A DNA stretch of 14,120 nt from Firmicutes bacterium CAG:24053_14 (GTDB lineage Bacteria > Bacillota > Clostridia > Oscillospirales > Oscillospiraceae): contig MNSZ01000019.1 in NCBI GenBank assembly GCA_001916715.1, positions 1 to 14,120 on the forward strand, given 5' to 3'. Positions 9,401 to 13,423 of the stretch are shown here, one piece after another. A model generated the notes under the pieces. That model made no database searches. It saw only the letters and a program-made list of their open reading frames with translations, and was not told the DNA's origin. How positions within the stretch are numbered: position 1 is the first letter of the stretch; each line of letters starts with the position of its first letter. Both the position numbers and the translations under genes were made by a program.

Positions 9401-9603
9401 GAGTAGCCGGTAAAGGTCACAGAGTTTTGCACACTGATGGTTGCCGTTCCTGTGGTCTGGTCATTCGCACCATAGGGAACAATACTATCCAGCGGCGCAG
9501 CTACTGTGGCTTGTTCCGTTGCAAAGACTGCCGTGGGAAGGATGGATAGAACCATCATGAGCGCAAGCAGCATTGAAAGGAACTTTTTCGCTGTCTTTTG
9601 CAT
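6391..9603 (-). CDS. N-terminal segment of giant surface protein (signal peptide, CADG domains)
   Basis: This is the longest intact frame of the broken gene, about 1070 aa. It carries the signal peptide and then a beta-rich N-terminal region. A clear CADG-type fold follows (TLDVAEMFTDVDGDALTYTA ... AGEYTVVLTATDDSGTATHT), and a second copy is interrupted by a Tyr-rich stretch (SLSYTDYYYYRTVG). The later part is rich in Thr, Ser, Asn and aromatic residues, as in adhesin stalks. The true reading ends near GDKVTLSFDGSY at about 6500; the roughly 36 residues after that are out of frame, with an abrupt Pro/Ser/Ile/Arg composition. If translated alone it would be secreted without its dockerin. Confidence 0.85.
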   Translation of the reverse strand: MQKTAKKFLSMLLALMMVLSILPTAVFATEQATVAAPLDSIVPYGANDQTTGTATISVQNSVTFTGYSAFENVPYYLVTVPAGTTYVKATYKDAAILTNATNGVASGYYADVPQWTGGGVEMAYTESNGDITITIPLNYSRTAEDGTTVQKSFVLGADGSGTAYAPEYDSSASYAPVHFLAFTYEGKSAPTVAPGAITTANVTLGNAWTLDVAEMFTDVDGDALTYTATVNGVAQTLNGSTLSYTPTAAGEYTVVLTATDDSGTATHTIVLTAAEGTQVPRLKSGVPVTASATVSVGYAYNLSDLQAGNIFENPDGSSLSYTDYYYYRTVGTGEKKGPYYFSTALFGATTIQITENTAGTYVYEFHAMNSAGLSTDTWTLTLTVDDSIEQHYTFHVGRDMNYSTNSSRYPLIKLYKTAGLDDKGADYLASYEIGGKTQYIYEDTGLSIAKVDGKYQLTIGNDTYDLEGYSPLTFKASDFTTAAPDSTGTLADNYNNFYASLAAGRYSFRAYGYKASETSANVYLGGHSLTLPTETNVDGGTGGGTDIYLRLHSIYTTSKKNSTDYFTAEDYTARVAMPIMGGDVQHGTPYPSGNYTYYPFMMYAAGNAALWNAYVEPTATTADSFIFTQSINNTTAAGYSVVTKNLSLSQAITMTATVPDYADFTLYFQYNNFNTKPINPTGEAETDAAAGTKTLTYKISKSNSNYTWRLEDNRSGVTNYVTKAGWLKSNSADFSKTFTFNSGDCTNQYYHEFDNLGTITKTRDEAEIQAYLDPTGYKYTEKTSERVRAYRLWQIIDSDAMNIMIEPEFKVKVLSEKGSVDVSNGGNAKGNWLDVTPNGTTIVAVNYKALDVYTTADEHGTHGGLYPATNPERTSVFVLTNDASENGNAKANIAYNSNGLTSSRPSAWDYNYDNWFYLSSDTAPTLDFSVSSSGDTTVQYAIVTTDANDLDTHLSGWTTLTADSSGKYHASLLGFREAEQAGGTVIIKMHDSTGTSYCLARVAEVTATVTNASNPQETEIMPGDKVTLSFDGSYRGISTPLPTTCSIPSAIRPIRPMSPSISRWIRPSWS

Positions 9604-9631
9604 TTCCAATCTCCTCTCAGAAATTTTTGTA

Positions 9632-9843
9632 TAATAAGGCCTGCCGGCATTATTACCTTAGCTGCGAGCACATTTTCGCATCCAATAAGAAAATAACAAG
9701 GTTATATAGGGGCGCGACACCCTATTATAATTGGTGTCGCATTCCGATCTGTCCAAGGCGAAAGGTGCTTTCGTTAAGAGGATTGGGCGGAAGGGGCTGG
9801 CTAAGCCCCTTCTGCCCATATGGAAAGCTGGCGGATCTCCGCC
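9632..9843. repeat. Hairpin-dense intergenic region upstream of giant surface gene
   Basis: The gap 9604-9859 has no convincing gene but at least five stem-loops. They are TAATAA/TTATTA with inner GCC/GGC (9632-9655); GCGACACC/GGTGTCGC (9714-9721 and 9733-9740) with an AT-rich loop containing TATAAT; CGAAAG/CTTTCG (9759-9773); a 14-bp stem with one mismatch, GGGCGGAAGGGGCT and AGCCCCTTCTGCCC (9785-9817, 5-nt loop); and GGCGG/CCGCC (9830-9843). None has a good T run on the minus strand. It may be a structured leader of the surface operon or a mobile palindromic repeat. No clear sigma-A promoter for the gene at 9603 is visible here. Confidence 0.6.
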
Positions 9844-9859
9844 CTCGACTTGGCAAACC

Positions 9860-10366
9860 TTACTCAAGCATTACATCTGTTGCAACGAAGGTTTCCTCTG
9901 TGGCTTCGTGAACAGCGCATTCGCTTTGGCGTTGCTTGACTCGCTCAATCCGTGCTGCCCGTTTAGCGTCACGCTCGCTCCGATGCAACTGAATTTGGAT
10001 ATTCTTTTCGTTTTGATAGCGCCCGCAATCTCTATTGCGGGGTTTTTTGTATATAGGATTCAAATGGGCGGCTCTCAGCGCATCTTTCCAATCGCCAAAG
10101 CGCTCTGCGATGTAACTGCCACCGACGATCTCGATGGGGGCAGGGGACTTTCCCCAATGTCCGGCGCAGCGCCGGAGATAGGCCGCCAGCTGATCCAGGC
10201 TGTCGCCTGCGTGTTTTTCCGCAAAAGCGCGGTCCTGCTCAGCCAATGCATCCCGTGTTCTTTTGGCAATGTGCTGCTCGTACCAATTCGCTCCGTCAAA
10301 ATTTTGCGCACCTGCTACTTTACCCATGGGCACACCTAAATTTTGCGCACCTGCTACTTTACCCAT
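9860..10366 (-). CDS. Basic protein with one HNH_repeat-like (homing-endonuclease-associated) domain
   Basis: ATG 10366 lies 7 nt after a perfect AAGGAGG (10374-10380), which favours it over the in-frame GTG at 10372; the product is 168 aa. Residues 1-26 contain a 13-residue direct repeat, MGKVAGAQNLGVP then MGKVAGAQNFDGA, from a 39-bp DNA duplication. Residues about 56-103 fit the homing-endonuclease-associated repeat: SLDQLAAYLRR, GHWGKSPAPIEI, and the signature IAERFGDWKDALRAAHL. The rest (about 105-150) is strongly basic (HRSERDAKRAARIERVKQRQ), consistent with DNA binding. No HNH or LAGLIDADG nuclease motif is present, so a DNA-binding or regulatory role is likelier than cleavage. It sits between the recombinase segment and the surface-protein cluster, on the same strand. 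Confidence 0.7.
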   Translation of the reverse strand: MGKVAGAQNLGVPMGKVAGAQNFDGANWYEQHIAKRTRDALAEQDRAFAEKHAGDSLDQLAAYLRRCAGHWGKSPAPIEIVGGSYIAERFGDWKDALRAAHLNPIYKKPRNRDCGRYQNEKNIQIQLHRSERDAKRAARIERVKQRQSECAVHEATEETFVATDVMLE

Positions 10367-10376
10367 GGGCACACCT
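10299..10376. repeat. Perfect 39-bp tandem duplication at a start codon
   Basis: Two identical 39-bp copies lie at 10299-10337 and 10338-10376. Each contains CCCATGGG, so the start codon is duplicated in frame (39 = 13 codons). Only the upstream copy is preceded by a full AAGGAGG; the inner ATG keeps just AGG. Translation should therefore begin at 10366 and give an N-terminal 13-residue repeat. Confidence 0.95.
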
Positions 10377-10378
10377 CC

Positions 10379-10444
10379 TTAATGATTCATGACAAAAAAG
10401 CGCTGATAAACCCATACCGGGTCATCAGCGTACACTTCTGCCAT
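10379..10444 (-). CDS. Possible 21-aa small ORF overlapping a terminator-like hairpin
   Basis: The peptide is MAEVYADDPVWVYQRFFVMN plus His. Its stop codon TAA overlaps the AAGGAGG of the next gene (CATTAAGGAGG), a common sign of translational coupling. The frame extends upstream without a stop to the TAG that ends the 71-aa ORF and is the same frame as that ORF. The ribosome site is weak. It may be the tail of a longer gene broken by that TAG, or chance reading through the hairpin. Confidence 0.3.
   Translation of the reverse strand: MAEVYADDPVWVYQRFFVMNH
10393..10430 (-). terminator. Terminator-like hairpin with T6 just before an RBS
   Basis: On the minus strand CGCTGAT ... ATCAGCG (outer 7-bp stem, inner ACCC/GGGT) is followed by CTTTTTTG. 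It looks like an intrinsic terminator for the upstream small ORF. It lies only about 13 bp before the AAGGAGG of the HNH_repeat-like gene. No promoter fits between them, so that gene would depend on read-through or on an attenuator-type control. Confidence 0.55.
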
Positions 10445-10486
10445 ATCAGCACCACGGAGAGAGCGCCCGCTGCCTTTGAGTCCTAA

Positions 10487-10702
10487 CTACACAATTCTAC
10501 TGACTTGCGCCATGAGATACTCTCTGCGTTTATGATCTGTCTTCTCACGATTTTCTCGCAATGACGGACTTTCGTCCCAGTGGTTTCCCGCCTCGATCAT
10601 ATCCTTGCGCTTACAGTGCCGACCGCATGGGGAATCGCACCCCTTTCCTTCAGGGCAATCACCTGGCCGTTTCCAGCTCGGATGACCGCCGTGCAGCATC
10701 AT
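10487..10702 (-). CDS. Small Cys/His-rich protein of unknown function
   Basis: This 71-aa ORF starts MMLHGGHPSWKRPGDC. It has a compact cluster CPEGKGCDSPCGRHC (Cys spacing 5, 3, 3, with a His) that could bind a metal, followed by a charged helix-like tail (SPSLRENREKTDHKRREYL). No good ribosome site precedes it. A second protein-like frame overlaps its beginning (VILENRIIESDDAARRSSEL at 10733-10659, ending in TGA). A one-base change near GCCAGGTGA would join that frame to GDCPEGKGC, so this may be the 3' part of a frameshifted gene of roughly 95-100 aa. It lies immediately outside the left inverted repeat of the recombinase segment, so it is the first gene an inverted promoter would reach. 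I do not recognise the family. Confidence 0.5.
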   Translation of the reverse strand: MMLHGGHPSWKRPGDCPEGKGCDSPCGRHCKRKDMIEAGNHWDESPSLRENREKTDHKRREYLMAQVSRIV

Positions 10703-10777
10703 CGGACTCGATTATTCTGTTTTCCAGTATCACTTTGTTTGTTAAGGGAATACTACAATAGATCCTCCGGAAATGGG

Positions 10778-10806
10778 CTTTCGTGAATTTATCCCATTTG
10801 CGATAG
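10778..10806 (-). repeat. Left copy of recombinase core-like site (IRL)
   Basis: Read on the minus strand it is arm CTATCGCAAAT, spacer GGGATAA (10789-10795), arm ATTCACGAAAG. It matches the right copy at 25 of 26 contiguous bases in opposite orientation. The TAA in the spacer is the stop codon of the recombinase gene, so the gene's last residues (SQMG) are encoded inside the site. Confidence 0.85.
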
Positions 10807-11982
10807 AGTCGTCAAAAGCTGCTGGTATCGGGGTGCTTCCGGATGATCTGACGGAGACGGTGACGGCGAACAGTCCGGGTCCAACACCGGTGCAAGGAAG
10901 CAAATACTCTGAATTACCCGCATTTTGTGCTCCAAGGACGAGTGAACATAGATCTGGAGTGTCGTGCGGACATCTGTATGACCAAGCATCTCGCTCAGGC
11001 TCTTGACATCGACTCCACGCTCCACGCATCGGGAGGCATAGGTGTGCCGCAACACATGGAAATTTCGATATGGAATACCCGTCGCCTTTAGCAAGACCTG
11101 GTATTGGTATTGTAGTGTCCGTGGCTCCATAGGCACATTTTTCCCGGTCAAGAGGTATTTTTCTCCATCGGGATGAGACTGAACAGCCTTTTTCAGGAGG
11201 GTGGCCATGTCCAGCGGCAGGGGGATGGTACGATGAGCACTGTTGCTTTTGGGCGGCAGCACGGCCAGACGAGTGCGATCCCCGCTGCGGATACGCTGCA
11301 CGGTTTTGGTGACATGGATTACCCCGTTTTGTAGGTCAATATCCTTATATTGCAGGGCGCACAGCTCTCCAAGGCGTAAGCCGGTGTTTAGCGTCAGCAA
11401 AATAGCGATCCCGGTGGTCGTCGGCTCAACTACAATCTTCTGTGCCAATCGCTGGATTTCATCCGGGCAGAATATGTCAATCTGCTTTCTCCGATATGCT
11501 GGCAACTCCACAGTCAGGCCCGGACAGGAACAGCCTGCTTTTGGGGCGCTGTATTTCAGAATGGATTTCAATAACACCCCCACATCTCTGGCGCTTTTTC
11601 CGGAAAGACCATTTTTCTGAAGACGGCGAAGAAAATCGGAAATCTGATTCGCCGTCAGTTGGCATACAAGCACCGCTCCCAAAGCGGGCAGAATATAGTG
11701 TTCCAGCATATAGGCATATCGGGCAAGCGTGGACTGCTTCAATTTATCCTGTTTGTCCGCAAGAAACCGCTCCGCAGCCTGATTCAGCGTGAGTGAGGAA
11801 GTTTTCGCCGGCAGTTCTTGAAGGGATTCCAGGCGCTGCTGCCGTTTTGCACGGCACTCCCGATAACTCCTGGCATAAACATAGCCGTACTCGGCACGGC
11901 CGGAGGACGAGTGGCCCCGGATATACCGTCCCTCCCAGCGCCCATCCTTACGCTTGTAAATATTTTCTCCACGCCTTGGCAT
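10789..11982 (-). CDS. Tyrosine recombinase / integrase
   Basis: ATG 11982 sits 8 nt after AGGAGG and is chosen over an upstream in-frame start at 12030; the protein is 397 aa. The N-terminus (MPRRGENIYKRKDGRWEGRY) resembles the arm-binding domain of Tn916-type integrases. A SAM-like core-binding domain spans about 64-145 and the catalytic domain about 168-355. Catalytic residues are visible: Arg203 (NTGLRLGEL), Lys245 (PPKSNSAHR), His309 and Arg312 (FHVLRHTYA), His335 (EMLGHTD) and nucleophile Tyr345 (LQIYVHSS). The set is complete, so the enzyme should be active. The gene is bracketed by inverted copies of a core-like site and ends inside one of them; its stop lies in the spacer, so inversion would leave it intact. 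No excisionase-like gene is adjacent. A DNA invertase role is inferred; an ordinary element integrase remains possible. Confidence 0.95.
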   Translation of the reverse strand: MPRRGENIYKRKDGRWEGRYIRGHSSSGRAEYGYVYARSYRECRAKRQQRLESLQELPAKTSSLTLNQAAERFLADKQDKLKQSTLARYAYMLEHYILPALGAVLVCQLTANQISDFLRRLQKNGLSGKSARDVGVLLKSILKYSAPKAGCSCPGLTVELPAYRRKQIDIFCPDEIQRLAQKIVVEPTTTGIAILLTLNTGLRLGELCALQYKDIDLQNGVIHVTKTVQRIRSGDRTRLAVLPPKSNSAHRTIPLPLDMATLLKKAVQSHPDGEKYLLTGKNVPMEPRTLQYQYQVLLKATGIPYRNFHVLRHTYASRCVERGVDVKSLSEMLGHTDVRTTLQIYVHSSLEHKMRVIQSICFLAPVLDPDCSPSPSPSDHPEAPRYQQLLTTLSQMG

Positions 11983-12028
11983 ATTGATTTCCTCCTTGAC
12001 GATGTTTTTGACGGCGTATTTTACTAAC

Positions 12029-12058
12029 ATTTTAATTTTGATCGATATGGCTCTGCAA
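12029..12058 (-). promoter_or_regulatory. Possible recombinase promoter
   Basis: On the minus strand TTGCAG (12053-12058) and TAAAAT (12029-12034) are separated by 18 bp, about 47 bp upstream of the recombinase start. It is a moderate match to sigma-A sites. Confidence 0.4.
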
Positions 12059-12133
12059 AAATGCGGGTGAATTGGGTGCGATCAATGTATACATTTGTGA
12101 TTTGTGTGCGAATTTTGCTAAATAACCGCATTT
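12059..12133. promoter_or_regulatory. Palindromic control region inside the invertible segment
   Basis: The stretch between the two divergent promoters holds a 12-bp perfect palindrome AATGTATACATT (12084-12095), enclosed by an inverted pair AAATGCGG (12059-12066) and CCGCATTT (12126-12133). These could be operator or accessory recombinase-binding sites. No further gene is visible between 11983 and 12190. Confidence 0.35.
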
Positions 12134-12139
12134 CAGGCA

Positions 12140-12168
12140 TTGACAAGCGACAAAAAGGCCGATATAAT
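12140..12168 (+). promoter_or_regulatory. Perfect consensus sigma-A promoter pointing out of the invertible segment
   Basis: TTGACA at 12140-12145, a 17-bp spacer, and TATAAT at 12163-12168: both hexamers are perfect and spacing is optimal. Transcription would start near 12175, cross the right inverted site, and meet the terminator at 12312-12348. No plus-strand gene of any size follows in this orientation. If the segment inverts, the promoter would transcribe leftward into 10778 and below, ahead of the small Cys-rich ORF, the HNH_repeat-like gene and the surface cluster. Confidence 0.85.
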
Positions 12169-12190
12169 GTAGATGGTTAAAGAGGAGTTT

Positions 12191-12219
12191 GCTTCGCAAA
12201 TGGGATAAATTTACGAAAG
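12191..12219 (+). repeat. Right copy of recombinase core-like site (IRR)
   Basis: Arm GCTTCGCAAAT (12191-12201), spacer GGGATAA (12202-12208), arm ATTTACGAAAG (12209-12219). The two arms are imperfect inverted copies (8 of 11). The spacer is identical to that of the left copy, as required for strand exchange, and is asymmetric. Confidence 0.85.
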
Positions 12220-12311
12220 ACAATCGCTTCTCATTCCCACAAGGTTCATTACAAATTCATTATACTGTTTGGCATGTTGTCGTCAATTCGTTTGCTGCGC
12301 CGATATGTGGT

Positions 12312-12348
12312 AAAAGTGGTGTCACCGTTAGGGCGACACCACTTTTTT
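12312..12348. terminator. Strong bidirectional intrinsic terminator
   Basis: A perfect 12-bp stem, AAAAGTGGTGTC (12312-12323) and GACACCACTTTT (12335-12346), has an 11-nt loop and T-rich tracts on both strands. It ends the signal peptidase transcript from the right and blocks the consensus promoter from the left. The interval 12349-12412 holds only a small stem, ATGGGC/GCCCAT, and no gene. Confidence 0.9.
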
Positions 12349-12412
12349 ACTGCTATGGGCGCAGAACGCCGTAGCCCATGATTTCATACTGCCCTACAGG
12401 ATATGTCCTTTT

Positions 12413-12814
12413 TCATCCTACTGGCAAAAGCAGCTTTGCTATAACACTCTCATAAGATACGAACGGATCATCCCAGTACCGGGAGTCATGGGAGTTCTCC
12501 GTATTATCGCCGAGCACATAGAAACAGTTTTCAGGGACAGTTACTACGGTATCTTTGTGAATTAAAGTGTCTCCTTCGCATGCTGCTATCCTTTTCACGA
12601 GGCAGGAACCGTCGTGATGAAAAATGATAATATCGCCGGTTTCCAGTTCATCAAAGAGCCTTAGTCCGAGAAGCAAGCTTCCGGTTTTAAGTGTCGGCTC
12701 CATTGATGCAGTCGGCACATAGCCGAGCAAAAATACGCTTTGAAAAAGAACAATTATAATGATGGATGCAAGGACCGGAATAAGAATAGGGCACAGTTTC
12801 TTGAGTCTTCCCAT
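12413..12814 (-). CDS. Short type I signal peptidase
   Basis: The start is ATG 12814, 6 nt after AAGGAG; the in-frame ATG at 12820 abuts the ribosome site. The 133-aa product has one N-terminal membrane anchor (about 8-31, ILIPVLASIIIIVLFQSVFL). The Ser/Lys dyad is present: Ser37 in VPTASMEPTL and Lys74 in LVKRIAACEGD. The downstream box LGDNTENSHDSRYW is also intact. It cleaves signal peptides on the outer face of the membrane. It is shorter than usual Gram-positive SPase I (about 170-190 aa) and lacks much of the insert between the Lys and GDN boxes. It follows the sigma-factor gene after a terminator-like hairpin, and the surface proteins to the left all carry signal peptides. A dedicated link is speculative. 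Confidence 0.9.
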   Translation of the reverse strand: MGRLKKLCPILIPVLASIIIIVLFQSVFLLGYVPTASMEPTLKTGSLLLGLRLFDELETGDIIIFHHDGSCLVKRIAACEGDTLIHKDTVVTVPENCFYVLGDNTENSHDSRYWDDPFVSYESVIAKLLLPVG

Positions 12815-12829
12815 ATACATCTCCTTCGA

Positions 12830-12868
12830 GTAAATAATAAGGCCGCTGAGAAACATATCTCAGCGGCC
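12830..12868 (-). terminator. Terminator-like hairpin between sigma-factor and signal-peptidase genes
   Basis: A perfect 10-bp stem, GGCCGCTGAG (12841-12850) and CTCAGCGGCC (12859-12868), is followed on the minus strand by TTATTATTTA. The next gene's AAGGAG starts only a few bases later, leaving no room for a promoter. Partial read-through would set low signal-peptidase expression. Confidence 0.65.
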
Positions 12869-12880
12869 ATGTTGTATATA

Positions 12881-13423
12881 TTACATTTCTGCCAGCGCTA
12901 ATATTTCCGGCCGGCTTTTCAGGTATTTTCTCGCCTTGGATACCCAGGCACAAACAAGATTGGCAGACACACCAAGCTCATTTCCGATTTCCTTGCTGGA
13001 GCGTCCCTCGGCCATCTGAATCATCGCATCGATTCCTTTGAGCACGCACGGCGAAGCTTCCTGTTTTGCTGCTTTGAGTGCAGCCTGCACATCCAACTGC
13101 GTTGCGACATCTGCAATCGATATGGTCGGCTCTTCTACAACCAAGGGAATCATATCACTTGAAAGTTCCGTTGCCTGCCGCCTGGTCGAGTAGATCAGCG
13201 CATCGCAGATCTCATTCCATATCAGGCGGTAGGCGTAGGTAGAGAAGATTCCGCCTTTGTCTGTTGCCACGGCCTTGCAGAGACCGATGCAGCCGATTTG
13301 AAAAATATCATCATATGTATAAATGCCCAACTGATATGGACCGTGGACCTTATCGTTAATCACTTTCTGAACCAACCGAATATTCTGCTCCACTTTTTTC
13401 TGCTGTTCTGCTGTCAGGGTCAT
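12881..13423 (-). CDS. Sigma-70 family RNA polymerase sigma factor, small
   Basis: This 180-aa protein starts at 13423; its ATG overlaps the previous gene's TGA (ATGA), so the two are translationally coupled. GGAGG lies about 12 nt upstream. Residues about 10-80 match sigma region 2 (YTYDDIFQIGCIGLCKAVAT, FSTYAYRLIWNEICDAL), which binds core polymerase and the -10 element. Residues about 135-168 form a region 4 helix-turn-helix (GRSSKEIGNELGVSANLV, then WVSKARKYL). No clear region 3 is present. Small sigma factors of this type occur on mobile elements and in phages, as well as in sporulation-like cascades. Its target promoters are unknown. Its pairing with a signal peptidase suggests control of an export or surface programme, which is inference. 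Confidence 0.88.
   Translation of the reverse strand: MTLTAEQQKKVEQNIRLVQKVINDKVHGPYQLGIYTYDDIFQIGCIGLCKAVATDKGGIFSTYAYRLIWNEICDALIYSTRRQATELSSDMIPLVVEEPTISIADVATQLDVQAALKAAKQEASPCVLKGIDAMIQMAEGRSSKEIGNELGVSANLVCAWVSKARKYLKSRPEILALAEM

Larger units (their letters stand above)
4619..9603 (-). pseudogene. Giant CADG / GLUG / dockerin surface protein with three frameshifts
   Basis: Four overlapping open frames read as one gene. ATG 9603, 7 nt after AGGAG, is preferred over the in-frame TTG at 9609. Domain order: signal peptide (residues 1-28, MQKTAKKFLSMLLALMMV then LSILPTAVFA), CADG-type Ig folds near 190-275 and 286-385, a long unrecognised middle, GLUG-type repeats, and a C-terminal type I dockerin with ADIDGNNRLDEDDLDALTWY. 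Three lesions break it: loss of one base near 6499-6501 (CTACCGGGG, where CTACCCGGGG would give GSYPGHFNPTTYN), a 4-bp tandem duplication at 5686-5693 (NNHTVKNMGIYY restored by its removal), and loss of one base near 5295-5298 (TACYNSGAITG restored). The corrections (+1, -4, +1) give exactly 1660 codons plus stop, an arithmetic check that one gene is involved. It is the first gene of the surface cluster. Whether it is dead, switching, or partly mis-assembled cannot be told from this sequence. Confidence 0.85.
10778..12219. mobile_element. Candidate invertible DNA segment carrying its own recombinase and promoter
   Basis: The segment is bounded by two near-identical 29-bp sites in inverted orientation (10778-10806 and 12191-12219). 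It holds one tyrosine recombinase gene, its likely control region, and an outward-facing consensus promoter at 12140-12168. Each site has 11-bp imperfect inverted arms around an identical 7-bp spacer, the layout of tyrosine-recombinase core sites. Inverted placement predicts inversion of about 1.4 kb, whereas an integrated element would normally have direct repeats. In the present orientation the promoter faces the terminator at 12312-12348. Inversion has not been observed here; the assignment rests on sequence layout. Confidence 0.65.
12175..12348 (+). ncRNA. Predicted ~170-nt transcript between strong promoter and terminator
   Basis: The RNA is defined by the consensus promoter upstream and the 12-bp terminator stem downstream. 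It contains a Shine-Dalgarno-like AAAGAGGAG (12179-12187), but only a trivial frame follows at ATG 12200 (Met-Gly-stop). A tight hairpin TTTGC/GCAAA overlaps the recombination site. It may be the by-product of an OFF-state promoter rather than a functional RNA. Confidence 0.35.

Noticed and set aside
6634..9549. 971-aa plus-strand open frame opposite the giant surface gene
   Set aside because: It is an antisense shadow of low-complexity composition; the minus strand encodes a signal peptide and recognisable Ig-like domains.
9658..9867. 69-aa minus-strand frame in the hairpin-rich gap
   Set aside because: It runs through several perfect stems and overlaps the end of the neighbouring gene, so it is probably translation of an intergenic repeat.
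10778..12219. The repeats as attL/attR of an integrated element
   Set aside because: Such ends should be direct repeats bracketing an element; here they are inverted and bracket only the recombinase. The possibility is kept as an alternative but is less likely.
12032..12223. 63-aa minus-strand frame upstream of the recombinase
   Set aside because: No ribosome site; it overlaps the consensus promoter, palindrome and recombination site, all better explained as control DNA.
12189..12374. 61-aa plus-strand frame beginning TTG after AAAGAGGAG
   Set aside because: The start is only 1 nt from the ribosome site and the frame reads through the 12-bp terminator stem, so it is unlikely to be a gene.
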